This document shows, one piece after another, positions 1 through 11,165 of a stretch of DNA of 64,000 nt. The stretch comes from Lineus longissimus (Eukaryota; Nemertea; Pilidiophora; Heteronemertea; Lineidae). The stretch's first letter is position 1. Every line of letters begins with the position of its first letter. The notes beneath the pieces are model-generated. The model was not told where the DNA came from and made no database searches. It was given only the letters and a program-made list of their open reading frames with translations. Where the stretch lies: contig NC_088319.1 of assembly GCF_910592395.1 (NCBI RefSeq), positions 11,844,001-11,908,000 on the forward strand, read 5' to 3'. The translations under genes and the position numbers were made by a program.

Positions 1-248
1 GAATTTAATTAATCAAGATAGGTTGAGGCATTCTTAACTCCTTGTTGTAGGAATAAAATGTTGTTAGAGAACTCAATAAGCTATCGATCCTAAGCACGAC
101 TTTCTTCGACTTGCTTTTCGTTAAAGTACTTTAACATGTTTGACTCAGATCTTTGACCTCAAATCACTGTTTGTATGGGGAAACTCACACTTGCTATTTC
201 TTCCGTTCGAAAAGATCACTTTAACAAATGTTAATTTGTTTTCTTCAG

Positions 249-2769
249 ATGGCCTTTTGTTCATCCATCAGCAGTGAATGCATATTATTTTCCAAACTCA
301 AATCAGATAAGTACGTTGTTGTTATGTTTCAGCAGTCATGCCATGGCCCGTTTTTTTGTTGTGAGGCCCAAATCCATTTTTGTAATCACTTTTGTTACGT
401 TTTAAAAATTGTTTTCGAAGCAATAAAATGTTGATTTCTTTCTTCATTGACTGGTTTTACACAGAGGTAAACTAGTACCATAATTCAACGCCATAAGAAA
501 TAACGAACACCCCATTCATCCTTTTCAGTGTTTCCGGCTGGTATCCTCCAGCCACCATATTTTCATCTAGAATATCCCAAGTGAGTGTTCGTTCTACATG
601 TATATTGTGCATATTTACAATGCTGCAGACATATCACGTACTGTACATTGAAGATATTGTGCATATTTACAATGCTGCAGACATATCACGTACTGTACAT
701 TGAAGATATTGTGCATATTTACAATGCTGCAGACATATCACGTACTGTACATTGAAGATATTGTGCATATTTACAATGCTGCAGACATATCACGTACTGT
801 ACATTGAAGATATTTACCTCTCGATCATTTCGTTTATTCAGGATATTTATCACAATGGAGTATGCAAGTATTTACGGTTAACTTTTGCTTGAGGGCATAC
901 TTCGATAAATGAGGAAAGTAGCCTCTTGTTCTAAAATAATTTCGTAAAATCTAAATATAAAGTTAAATCCCGCAAAACATGATTCCGAAACATTATGTTA
1001 GAAGCCTACTCTCTATTTCAGATACCTCAACTACGGTGGCGTGGGTTTAATGATGGGACATGAAATAACTCATGGATTTGACGATGAAGGTACGAGCTCG
1101 AATTCACGCCTCAGTTTGTACACATCGTCGATGTATTGTCGATTCGTCAAATTAAAATTTGTTCGTCAGTCGGCAGGTTTCGCAATCCGTGTGAACGATG
1201 AACTATGACGAAAGTCAAGACAGTCTGTTGTGTTTTCAAGTCCTGTTAGAATTCATTTCCCCGACACTCGTAAGTCATCGAACGAATAAAGGAAATTTCA
1301 CGTTTTCACATAAAATTGTCGATAAGATATACATCTACATACTTCGTACTTCATCGTTCGTAAATGTGGTGCACCATCACCCGTTTCTCTACAACAGGTC
1401 GTCAAACAGATAAAGATGGTAATTTGGTTCCCTGGTGGACACCTTCGGCGGTTGAGAACTTCAAGAAGAAAGCCCAATGCATCATTGATCAGTATTCTAG
1501 TTATAAAGTAGAGGAGGTTAATATGACGGTGAGTTGATATTAAGAGTTACTTACTGAATGAATTTTTTTAACGAATGATGCCAAACTTGAGCTTAAGGTC
1601 CGTGTGACTCTAATTCCCATTTCTCATTTTAATGTCATTAGTTCCTCCTTTTCTTTCCGTAGCTTAATGGCATCAACACCCAGGGGGAGAATATCGCAGA
1701 CAATGGCGGTCTAATGGAGGCTTTCAGGGTGAGTGAACGTGAGGGGCGTGTGTCATTTTCACGGAAACAACTACGAAGGTAAACAAACTGCGTAATCCTT
1801 TAAAATAATTTCGTCATCTTTCAGGCATACAGAAATTACGTGTCCTCGAGGGGTAGCGAGGAACCAAGATTACCCGGTGTCGACCTCTCAGGGAATCAAT
1901 TATTTTTCGTCAACTTCGCCCAGGTAAGGTCATGAGCGAAAGCGGGTGGAAAGGAACATCCTGCCCGAAAACAATGGTGTGTACAAGAAAATATTCTTAT
2001 TGAACACTTACTAAAACGATCGTCCTTGGTCACTTTCGTCCTGTACCTTAATCCATTACCTGAATGTGCCTGTGTAAGAAAAAGTGAAACTGTGGAAGCC
2101 TATTGTAACGGGCTACTCCTTGTAGCTCGGCCAATACCTTGTTCTACATATCCTTTTTGAACTCGGCTCCCGCCTGGAAAAGGGTTGTTCCCATCCACAG
2201 GTACCCCTGAGTCGTGTCCTAACGCGAATAATGCATATAGATATTGTAATCATGAACTACACACACACTACTAGTACATATTATTTAATTCCAGATAAGA
2301 TGCAGCAAAGAACGTCCGGAATCCTTCTTGATGGCTATAACAAACTGGCGACATAGTCCTAATAGATACCGGTGAGCTATCAGAACTGATTTCAGCACCC
2401 CATCTGCTTTTAATTGCAATAAGGATTTCACCAGACAAAACCCTATGTCGCACATATTTCTCACGTCAAGAAAATTTTTCGGAGAGACCTACTCAAAAGC
2501 AGGTTAACTCTTACGTCATGACTAACAACTTAACGTACATGTACGTATGTATGTAGTATGTAGTATGCTATAGTAAAAAAAACACTATCACATTATCAAG
2601 TTTTGCAGAGAGTTGTTTTTCATTTTCATCATCAAATAAGCCCAAAATAGAGAACATTTGTATTTCCAGCGTTATTGGTACGGTATCCAACATGCCTGAA
2701 TTTGCCGCAGCATTTAACTGCCCGGTTGGCTCACCAATGAACCCAGAGAAGAAGTGTCGAGTGTGGTGA
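249..2769 (+). CDS. Neprilysin-like M13 zinc metallopeptidase NEP-A, C-terminal part (5' end outside window)
   Basis: Eight exons read in one frame to a TGA: 249-310, 529-580, 1022-1089, 1398-1528, 1663-1728, 1825-1923, 2295-2371 and 2670-2769, giving 217 residues. In order the protein shows VNAYY (substrate-backbone motif), [15 protein letters not shown]...[12 protein letters not shown] (HExxH zinc helix), [19 protein letters not shown] (third zinc ligand Glu plus the conserved Asp), a loop with HSPNRYR, and a terminal CRVW, where Cys-x-x-Trp is the M13 C-terminus. The family are type II membrane ectoenzymes that cleave small peptides. Exon lengths 52, 68, 131, 66, 99, 77 and 100 match the 3' exons of NEP-B at 35-61 kb exactly, so the two are paralogues. 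NEP-A has an intron before the Trp of [13 protein letters not shown] that NEP-B lacks. The usual VWCG is IRCS here, and the Asp two residues before the catalytic His is Trp, so activity may be altered. I saw no duplicated exons in this gene. Confidence 0.93.
603..815. repeat. 52-bp tandem repeat, about four copies, in a NEP-A intron
   Basis: A 52-bp unit containing GTGCATATTTACAATGCTGC is repeated four times almost perfectly; its start recurs at 607, 659, 711 and 763. It lies in the intron between the exons ending at 580 and starting at 1022. The near-identity suggests recent expansion. Confidence 0.95.
1172..1375. mobile_element. MITE-like repeat, family B, copy in a NEP-A intron
   Basis: The left end reads GGCAGGTTTCGCAATCCG. 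The right side carries an inverted match around TTCATCGTTCG. The same terminal string (CAGGTTTCGCAACCC-type) recurs at many places in the window: 10.5, 11.06, 12.7, 25.9, 33.9-34.4, 46.9 and 62.8 kb. I see no coding capacity. Boundaries are approximate. Confidence 0.5.
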
Positions 2770-4812
2770 GATGAAAACGCCACTTCGAGAAAGAATATTT
2801 CAGACTTCGCCAGGCGGTCACCAACCAGCTCAACTCGTACCGTACTGTACGTAATGAACAAGGATGTACTGATACCAACAAGCCCTCGGTACAGACGTTA
2901 GAAGATACACGCATTCGCCACTTTCCTCAAGCGGAAATTATGTAGGACTTGCTGTCAGTGACAGGTTTTGACCAATCAAAACCGCGTATGAGATAATGGC
3001 CGTGATGTCTGTGCCGAACAAGCATGACAGCTCTCTTTTAATTGGTCTATACCTGTCAAAAAGTCCCACATTGTTGCTTGAGGAAAGCGGCGAATTGGAC
3101 TTTTATCACTCTAATTTGACTGTGCATCTCGCCAGTTGACAGAAGAGATGTATACGTAGCTAGATTAGCCCATTTCAAAGTCAGTTTTACCAATTACAGT
3201 GCCTTCTTCAAGCAGTTGATGGGTGTTTTAATTTTTTAATTTCCATGACAATTTTTTCAACTGTTCATCGAAACGGGACGTTGGTACATGTTATGTACAT
3301 GTAATATAATGTATAAACAGCACAAAGTGTCCATAGGCTGAGCGTGCATATACAGTACATGTACGACAGTACAATATGCAAAGCATATATCTTTGCCGAT
3401 CTTTTAAATTTCAATTTGATTCTCAAATAAGAGAGTGATCCCATGCATCGGAAATGATTGAATGGATTAATAATGTTATTGTTAAGACATGATAGACACC
3501 ACAAAAACAGGACATGTATAGATTAATAATTGAATCATGAGAAAGCTTAAAAGGTTTCTCATTAATAGAATCGTTCAAAGCATTGTCCACACATGGTTTT
3601 TTTATATTGGTCAGTATAAGGGATGGCGGGGGTTGTCCGAAATAAACATTAACAAAATAAGGAATCACTCGTTTGTTTTTATTACTGGCTTTCATAAAAA
3701 ATCTCCCCACCGATCCGAATTACTTGCTTACATCATATCGAGCACGCAATAGCATACATGTATCGATATGTATCAACAATTTATATGAAATTCCGTTTGA
3801 CAAATTGGCGGGTGATAAGATTAAAGTTGCTTGTGGGTAAAGACGGCGATGCTGATATCAAAAATGTTGCACACCATCCCAATCTCAAACACGGGACCCT
3901 TAAAAGAGACAAGACCACAATTGATTTTTTAAGCCTTTTAGCAGTTAAATTGTCAATGTTTGACCGCGACGCATCAAAGAACGCGTCAAGTAGTGAAACT
4001 GAAATTCGGATATGATATACGGGTTAGTCTTGCGAGTAACTGGTGCGATGGAAATTGGTGATTGACCACGGAAATTTTTTTATAATCGACAAATTAGACA
4101 GACTTTGATATTTCCACTGTTTTCAGCCAACTGGCAGAAAAAACTCAAAACACGCCCCCTATTACCCAATTAGCAAAATTCGAAATTAATTTTTTCATCA
4201 AATAATTTCTTTATATCTGTAGACTTGCCACAGCAAATATTTTTTCAATACCTCTCCAAATATGTACTTGAGAGTAAAAAACATGCACTCGTCTAATTGA
4301 TAGGCCTCGACCCTCCAACCTATGAATATTCATTAGTGGTCTTGTCTCAAAATGCCCGAAGTGGTGGTCAAAAAGTTCATGTGATCAAATCATGTCAACA
4401 TCGGTAACAAAAATAAGGTCTAGCAGTCTGAGCACTATAGCATGGCATAGTTTTTTGCCCCCTTGACGAACCTCAGTACCATCCAGGGGACTGTCCAAAG
4501 GGACAAAACTGGTCATTTTCTGGCAACTTTTCCATGGCCAAAAATGTTCATAACAATATCAGCATCACTGTAATAAAAAAAAAAACAACCTCCAAGTCTT
4601 TCGATAATATCGCGGAATCCATTGAACCAAACATAATATTTGATGGATCTATCATCTCATACGCTATTAATTAAACATTGGCAATTAACTGAAATTATCC
4701 CAAAGATTAGTGTCGGTAGATAGGAACCACCATAGCTATCGATCAAATCGTGATTAGTCAGTTCGCCATTCCGACGGTCATGCAGCATATGGACTTCGAT
4801 TGAACTGCTAAA
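2770..4812. other. Intergenic, no gene recognised
   Basis: This lies between the NEP-A stop and the first Ly6 start. It presumably begins with the NEP-A 3' UTR, but no poly(A) signal close to the stop is convincing. The short open frames here show no splice-site support and no family motif. AT-rich stretches and TACATGTA strings are present. Confidence 0.6.
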
Positions 4813-6959
4813 ATGGATGTTATTATTTGTGTCATGATTTTTGTATTTTGGATACAGTTTTCAGGTAAGATTTACTAATTCTCCATTGCACAGGACAGAA
4901 AGACAATGATCGGCTTCACCATGGCTTGCTACCATATTATACCTAAGCAAATGTCCGTGGCTTCACCCTATCCGCCAAGGCATGTCACCATATACCTAAA
5001 CATAGGTCCGTGGCTTCACCCTATCCGCCAAGGCATGTCACCATATACATGTACCTAAAAATGGGTCCGTGGCTTCATCCTATCAGCCGATGTAGGCCTA
5101 TCTCACCATACATGAACATATGTCCGTCGTGGGTTCAGCCTATCAGCCGAGGCATGACACCATACTGAAACATAGGTCCGTGGCTTTACCCTTTCAGCCG
5201 AGGTATCTCACCATACATGAACATATGTCCGTCGTGGGTTCAGCCTATCACCCGAGGCATGACACCATACTGAAACATAGGTCCGTGGCTTCACCCTATC
5301 CGCCAAGGCATGTCACCATATAACTAAACGTAAGAACGTGGTATCATCCTATCAGCCGAGCCAGGCATTTTTCAAAGGTTTTCATCACCAGCATTGGCTC
5401 ATTAGACAATTAAATCTGCTATGTACATTCACAACACAACGAATTTGATTCTAATTTTGTTTAGCTTTTTAATGAGACACGTCAGAATTTGATGAGACAA
5501 GATACGCGGTCGATCGCGTTTACTGTTTGAATGTCTTTCCGCCCCTGTAAAATCTGGAAAAGGACAAATGTGACCCGCTCTACCAAAACTAGGCGCTTGT
5601 CGCATCTGAACTTGACAGGTTGATACGGACTTGTTGTTCATTTCCCTATTGTAGACCTTTTGTGAAATGTGACCAAATCAGTTTGTAATAGATTTCACAA
5701 AAGGTCTACAATAGGGAAATGAACAACAAGTCCGTATCAACCTGTCGAGTTCAGATGCGACAAGCGCCTAGTTTTGGTAGAGTGAGTCACAAATAAACTT
5801 GGCTTGTGATGACTGTGATCTATAAGCTCGAGTAGATCACTTTAATATCGTATAACTGGAAGTCGGTGAAGTTCGATCGAGCCGGTGTAGAAGTAGGAAA
5901 TGTCACCTTGAAAAAAGTGTCCGGCCCTATTGTATTCTCACGGATGGTTCTAAATGCCATGACTGTCAATACCTTAGAGATTAAAAGCGCATGATAGAAT
6001 ACTTTGATTGTTCCCCGGATATTCTCTCCTAGAACATCTTGAAGTTCTACACCGGCGCATCGTGCTAAGGCCGCCAGGGAGGGAAGAGATTCGTTGATAC
6101 TCTTGTTTGCAGATGGCGGTTCTGACGTACCCTTCCAATTCACAACTCGACCAAAGCCAGTAGATTGTTATGAATGCGCCTACGTATCTGTCATCAGGGA
6201 CAACAAGCCCATCACAGGCCTCCAGATACCCTACATGAAGGTCACAGGCGCAGAGAAACTACCCCGGGTCGATATACCAGCTACGGTAAGGAATACGAAG
6301 TTCTGTTACGAACCGTTACGTCCTGAGAGCCAAAATGTGAGGACATGTACGTCACAGGACGGTGCATGCATGGTATGTATAAAGATGACACAACGTTTAG
6401 AAAGAGTAATCTCGTTCATTCGACATCCCCACCGAGCGCATGGAAAGTCGGCTTTAGGGGGAAAAGACCTGTCAACGTCTAGAACAATGTTTTTTTGTTC
6501 TTTAATCGAGAAGTTTAACATTGAGTAACTCCTCTGAAAATTGATGAGGCGATTAGTTGTCACTATAAGTAATGTAAGGAAAAAGAGGTGGTTTCCCATT
6601 GAAAACTGTCTATTACTTATTGAATTTTGCGTGTATTACTTTAGACAATGTAAACATTTAGGCTGGTCAATTTGACCAACGGTGGCGTTTTTTGTCAGGA
6701 AATCTTTGAATGAATGATTGATAAAATCGCTTCATATCCGCATGGTTTGTTTCAGAAAATCCTTATCAAGAAATTCGGTCTACAAGTTGCGCAGAGGACA
6801 TGCGTTCCAGCCAACACGAGATGCCCGACCAACTCAAAAGAGCTGGAATGTCGGATATGTAACTCCCGAAAATGCAACAACGGAAATAACCTATATGGGC
6901 ATGTGAAAATTATCGCAGTCATGATTGTCATGTTACAATTTTTAATAGGCGTTAATTAA
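4813..6959 (+). CDS. Ly6/uPAR-domain GPI-anchored protein 1
   Basis: Three exons, 4813-4864, 6113-6372 and 6756-6959, encode 171 residues with intron phases 1 and 0. Exon 1 is a signal peptide (MDVIICVMIFVFWIQFS). Exons 2 and 3 each carry five cysteines, giving the ten of a Ly6/uPAR (three-finger) domain, starting DCYEC and ending CRIC...KCNN, with the hallmark Cys-Asn near the end. The tail is a hydrophobic stretch (KIIAVMIVMLQFLIGVN) ending at the stop, as expected of a GPI-attachment signal. Ly6 proteins are extracellular and often bind receptors or channels; the ligand here is unknown. The start is the only ATG before a hydrophobic leader, and its exon ends at a good GTAAGA donor. The downstream gene at 7.9-9.4 kb has the same structure, so they are tandem paralogues. 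Intron 1 is packed with repeats. Confidence 0.88.
4905..5360. repeat. Degenerate minisatellite in intron 1 of Ly6 gene 1
   Basis: Roughly 50-60-bp units built on GGTCCGTGGCTTCACCCTATC followed by a GCC-AAGG or GCC-GAGG segment and CATGTCACCATA recur about eight times with variation, including a higher-order alternation of GTCCGTGGCTTCACC and GTCCGTCGTGGGTTCAGCC units. Confidence 0.85.
5568..5792. repeat. Near-perfect inverted repeat (foldback), arms of about 100 bp
   Basis: The left arm (about 5568-5669) and right arm (about 5691-5792) are reverse complements with few mismatches, separated by about 21 bp. The arm tips read TTTTGTGAAAT and ATTTCACAAAA. The transcript of this intron would form a very long hairpin. 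This could be a foldback or MITE-type element. Confidence 0.93.
5880..6060. repeat. Dispersed repeat, family F, copy 1
   Basis: The segment beginning GCCGGTGTAGAAGTAGGAAA and continuing through AGTGTCCGGCCCT, GTCAATACC and a TTCCCCGG-ATATTCT motif is echoed in a NEP-B intron at 50198-50335. No coding signal is supported. Confidence 0.6.
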
Positions 6960-6992
6960 CTAGCACTGTATGCGGGAGCACATCTTTATCAT

Positions 6993-6998
6993 AATAAA
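6993..6998 (+). promoter_or_regulatory. Likely poly(A) signal of Ly6 gene 1
   Basis: AATAAA lies 34 bp after the stop codon of Ly6 gene 1. Confidence 0.55.
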
Positions 6999-7915
6999 AT
7001 CTAAGTCTGGCCTATTTATACATACTGTATATGACTGATATTGCCCAAGTGCAACGAACCCCAAATAATTTTTAAGGCCATCTTAAAGAACCATTGGTAG
7101 GCCTATTATTAAGGACAATATTACCCAAATGGGCTCGCGGCGTAAAATCCTCTTAATGCGAGGCAAACGGCAAAATGTGCTTCCCTCTGCTTTTTAGAAA
7201 GTGTACGAGTGTTATCTCTCTGTTGTCTATGTCACTTAGCCAATAAAGTACGGTACCACAAAATGATTTAGTTATTAGTTTGCCTGCGTTCAGCATCCAG
7301 CGACATCGTAAATTTTTCCGTGCTGATCAACCCATCATTTCAGCAGCATATTACGAATTGATGATGCAATCGGAATGGGCGTAGATTATTTATGATTTAT
7401 CGTAGGCATTATACAGGACACACTATTGATATTGCTGTGCATGCGATTCCAAAGTAAGCATATGCCTTTATGGTATTGTCAATTGTTGATTTCGAACGTA
7501 TGATAGTGAAGTGCTCTTGAGGGCACATGGTTGCATTCCGAATTTTAAACTAGTATATGTAATGCATTGTATACGCGAATATTTCTGCACTGCTGTATAG
7601 GGCCTTTGGAATTCGGCAATATACATGGCACATATGTGCAATAAATTCAAGTGTTAATTAGCCGGATCTTATGTCTAGTTATTTAGAAGGACGAGAAGAA
7701 CGAACAAGGCATACCCATTTTCAGGCTATAGAATTATAGGACCAGCAGTTTTGGCATTCCCATGGATTAAAAGTGACTCAGGATTCTGAAGGAGAAAATG
7801 AATTTGTTTCGGCCATTTAGTTTAAATTATTTAGCCTAACGGATTCCTTGTAAACGAAAACTGTCGGATATACCCACTTTTGATTTGGGATATTTACCAA
7901 ATACATGTATACGCA
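6999..7915. other. Intergenic, no gene recognised
   Basis: This is the spacer between the two Ly6 genes and should contain the promoter of the second. I see no clear TATA box or other decisive element. Confidence 0.5.
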
Positions 7916-9374
7916 ATGGCTCATCAAGGACATTATAAGGACAATCTCCTCATTATGACTTTTATTGCGCTATTTGCATTTATCAAAGGTAAGGAACAGA
8001 TATGTATTGGAAATATCTAGCTGTATGTATGTATAGTCGCTGTCAGCATTAAATGGCCTCATCATTTTGGGCTTTTGAGCACAAACGACAATCCCGTCCA
8101 CAATTTTTGATCAATGGCCCAAAGCGATGCGGACATGATGTTCTCAAGCTGACTAATGGTAGCGGCCCATGTCCATGACGCTGTCAAAATTTACCTCTTA
8201 CAGCGACGGAAATCATGTGTCATGGTACATATAGTCTATACCTGTTGACCTTCGTCTCCTGAGGGCCGTAAATGAAGGGGAAGTGGGAAAATTGACCTTC
8301 CTCCAAAAAACAAAACCCTTAAAAAACGTGTTTTTACGTGCAGATGTGGCCGATTCTTGACTCACCAAGGCCAAGAGTTGATTTGCCCATGTGAACAAAA
8401 TGCCAGCTACGACCGGGGCCTGCTCCTGCATTCGCCAATGGCCACAAGACAAGCATCTTCATAATTTGCTGTTTCAAAAAACAATCGCTATTCTCAGAAG
8501 CATTTGCTGTCATCCTTACCGCTTTATCGAACGGGAAACAATCAACCTCTGTTTTTTTCAGCCGAGTTGTCCGTCATTCCTCAATTCAAGTCTTACGAGT
8601 GTTATTCATGTAGCTATAACACATTTAGCATGGACGGTGACGTGTTGGAGGTGAATCTGCCGGGGGAAGTCGCCAGCATCAGCGTACAGACACTCTGCGC
8701 AGATCCATTCAGACATGAGCGAAAGACGCTGAAGGGTAACTGGGTCAAGTTTGAGGGATATCTACCGGTTGCTAAGTGCCCTACGAGCAAGTGTCAGGTG
8801 GGTATAGTTTTTCCCGGGCCTAAGACTCCTCTTGTCCATATCTGTAGTGGTGGAAAGCGGCGACATATGAGCCAAGTACTGGTAAAGCTGGTAAAGCTTG
8901 GAGCACAATACCATCACTTGACAGAGAGTCATTTTTTGCAAGTGAGAATAATCGACGAAACGTTAAACGGGTTTTTCACTGCAAAAATATCGCAGGTTTG
9001 AAAGCATATTTATACCACAGAGAAAGCTTTTATTCCCTCCCGGGAATTTCGTAAGTCTAATGATGATGTCATGACTGTTAACGTCGTGCATGCTATGTGT
9101 CATATTAACGTACAGTTTGAAAGGTCTCATTCCACTGTACTTACAGAAAATCAACGTCCAGACGAACAACAGGGGTGACTTCGTCGTCCGCAGATGTCTC
9201 CCGTCAGGTGCCAGCTGTCAGAAGAACAAAGTGTTCAAGGGCACGAACATCACCCAGACCGTCAACTGCTGCGATGGCCACATGTGCAACGGGGTTGACC
9301 GGCCTGCAACAGACTTCTGGTGGCTGCTTTCGACTGTTATTTTGTTGTTCGTCAGCCTTACATATTTAACGTAA
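7916..9374 (+). CDS. Ly6/uPAR-domain GPI-anchored protein 2
   Basis: Three exons, 7916-7988, 8562-8797 and 9147-9374, encode 178 residues, with phases 1 and 0 exactly as in the upstream paralogue. Exon 1 encodes a hydrophobic leader (NLLIMTFIALFAFIKG). Exon 2 has five cysteines (YECYSC, one after SVQTL, then KCPTSKC). Exon 3 has five more (RRCLPSGASC and NCCDGHMCN), ending in the diagnostic CC-x4-CN of the Ly6/uPAR fold. The C-terminus (FWWLLSTVILLFVSLTYLT) is a typical GPI-attachment tail. It is presumably a cell-surface or shed three-finger protein of unknown ligand. Apart from the cysteine frame it is well diverged from paralogue 1, so the duplication is old. Confidence 0.9.
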
Positions 9375-9399
9375 CTTGGTGCGTAGTAGCAATACGTTT

Positions 9400-9570
9400 A
9401 ACTGACGGTTAAGGCCTATCGACCACCATGAGAACTGTTTCGTGCGAGTCGATGATATCAAGATTTGCCCTGATGATCCTTTGGTAAGACAATAGAACAG
9501 TTGGAATTTAGGCCCAAGAGTACGCGGGCTTAGTTTGAAGAAAAATACCGTACATTAGGTTTGGCTTGAA
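9400..9570. repeat. Dispersed repeat, family E
   Basis: Shared core: GTCGATGATATCAAGATTTGCCCTGATGA, broken here as GTCGATGATATCAAG and TTTGCCCTGATGATCC, followed by GGAATTTAGGCC and a TTTGAAGA segment. Related copies lie at about 13.56-13.80, 19.16-19.40, 23.81-24.06 kb, inverted at 27.99-28.19 kb and partial at 53.60-53.72 kb. Confidence 0.65.
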
Positions 9571-9714
9571 TTCTTTTAACTTCAGGTAAGCAGCAAAATA
9601 ACGCAATAAGTGTGGACAAATTGTGATGCTGAATGAACGTATCTCTGCATCCATGTAGTAAAACAGTGCAGTCTTTAATTTAATAGCCAACTATCAGGTT
9701 GCAGATGTCAAAAC

Positions 9715-9720
9715 AATAAA
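9715..9720 (+). promoter_or_regulatory. Possible poly(A) signal of Ly6 gene 2
   Basis: AATAAA about 340 bp after the stop codon is the first good match downstream. Confidence 0.4.
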
Positions 9721-10497
9721 TAATTGATGATCGAGAGATCATTTTGTGCGAAAGCATTTGGCTGAAACTTTGCACCTTGTAACCTTATCATATATTTACT
9801 TCTAAGCTGTTTTTTTTTCTCTGTCAACATTTGCCTTTAAAATAATGTTCAATCATAGATACCAGAGTACGTTTAAGTTGTCAAGAAAAGCATTCCTCCA
9901 AGAATTAGTCTTAGTTCATGTGCCCCCTTTAATGATGTCTGTGTTAGGTGGATAATAGAGGTTTGAACCGTAGGTAGCCTTTATGCCTACAACTTATTCA
10001 TTGGCAAACACAGCATTAAATTGACACACACAAAAATGATATCAAGAAGGATATTGGCTGAATGACACCAGATGAGTGTACGTGTAAACAAGATATCGTG
10101 CGTGCCTATACTTTGAACAAACAAAGGCGTGAACGCAGCCTTTATGGACGGCCTATAACATTCTCTCACCAAACATGGGCAAGCTCCGTAATTGTACCTG
10201 GTCAGATACTGGTTTCCTCGATCCCGGATCGAGGATAGGTAGTCTAAGTTCTCTCTGAAATTAAGATCCACAAAGTAAACGTGTGCAGAGCCTTCTGCAC
10301 TAAACTGAAACTAGAGGACAATGTGTTCTGTCGCAAATAAATATTTTAAGTTCAAATGAACTGTGCTACAATACGAGAAATTACCAACCAGTGCTTGAAC
10401 TCCTGTATACATGTATTTGTATTCTGCATGTTCGAATGTTGCATTATGACTAAAACCATCAATAAATCACTTGTTCAATCTTTATTCTCGATGATAG

Positions 10498-10640
10498 GCA
10501 AGTTTCGTTGTACCCTTGCGAACAACGAAGTACTGATACGAAAGGTTGTCATCAAGTCCAGTGCTAGTTCAACCAAGCGTTACTTGTGAATCATAGTCTG
10601 TGCGTAGTTGTACGAAGAATGGGGAAAATATACGACTATG
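10498..10640. mobile_element. MITE-like repeat, family B fragment
   Basis: Begins AGGCAAGTTTCGTTGTACCC, then GCGAACAACGAAGTACTG and later TAGTTGTACGAAGAATG. It parallels the copy at 11057-11165 segment by segment. Confidence 0.5.
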
Positions 10641-11056
10641 AATACACCTACATACTTTGTAGTTCGTAGCCGTAGCTTTTTTAAGGCTTGTGAAACCAGA
10701 CCCTGGTTGTTCAAGACAAATTTTGTCACTATCGTAGGCATTACCTCACCGTTCTCTCCCTCCGTTAAGCCTCTTCGACTCAAGCGTCAGTGACAAAACT
10801 TGTTTGAATAACCGGGCCTATCAATTCAGCCGTATGTCATTCAGTAGCACATTTGCTGAAGCAAATGCAGAAATCCATCCAGGCTTACTTTATTTTGACT
10901 GGAATCCTTCATTGCCATCTTCAGAGAAAAAGCGTAACTAGGAGTGATATAAACAGGTAACATCGGTGAGCCAAATTTCGTCATCTTTCAGCAAGGAGAT
11001 ATCAAATGTCGCAAGTTCTTGCATGTTTATGTAAACGTCCATCTATCTGATGATAA

Positions 11057-11165
11057 TAGGCAGGTTTTGCAACCCTACGAACAACGTCAAGTCCTGTGCT
11101 ATTTCAGTTATGCAACACTGGTAAATCATCTTCTGTACTATAGTTGTACGAAAAAAGCGCGGACA
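11057..11165. mobile_element. MITE-like repeat, family B fragment
   Basis: Begins ATAGGCAGGTTTTGCAACCC, then CTACGAACAACGTCAAGTCC and TATAGTTGTACGAAAAAAG. Collinear with the copy at 10498. Confidence 0.5.

Noticed and set aside
5820-6143. 107-codon minus-strand frame
   Set aside because: Lies over exon 2 of Ly6 gene 1 and a dispersed repeat; no recognisable family.
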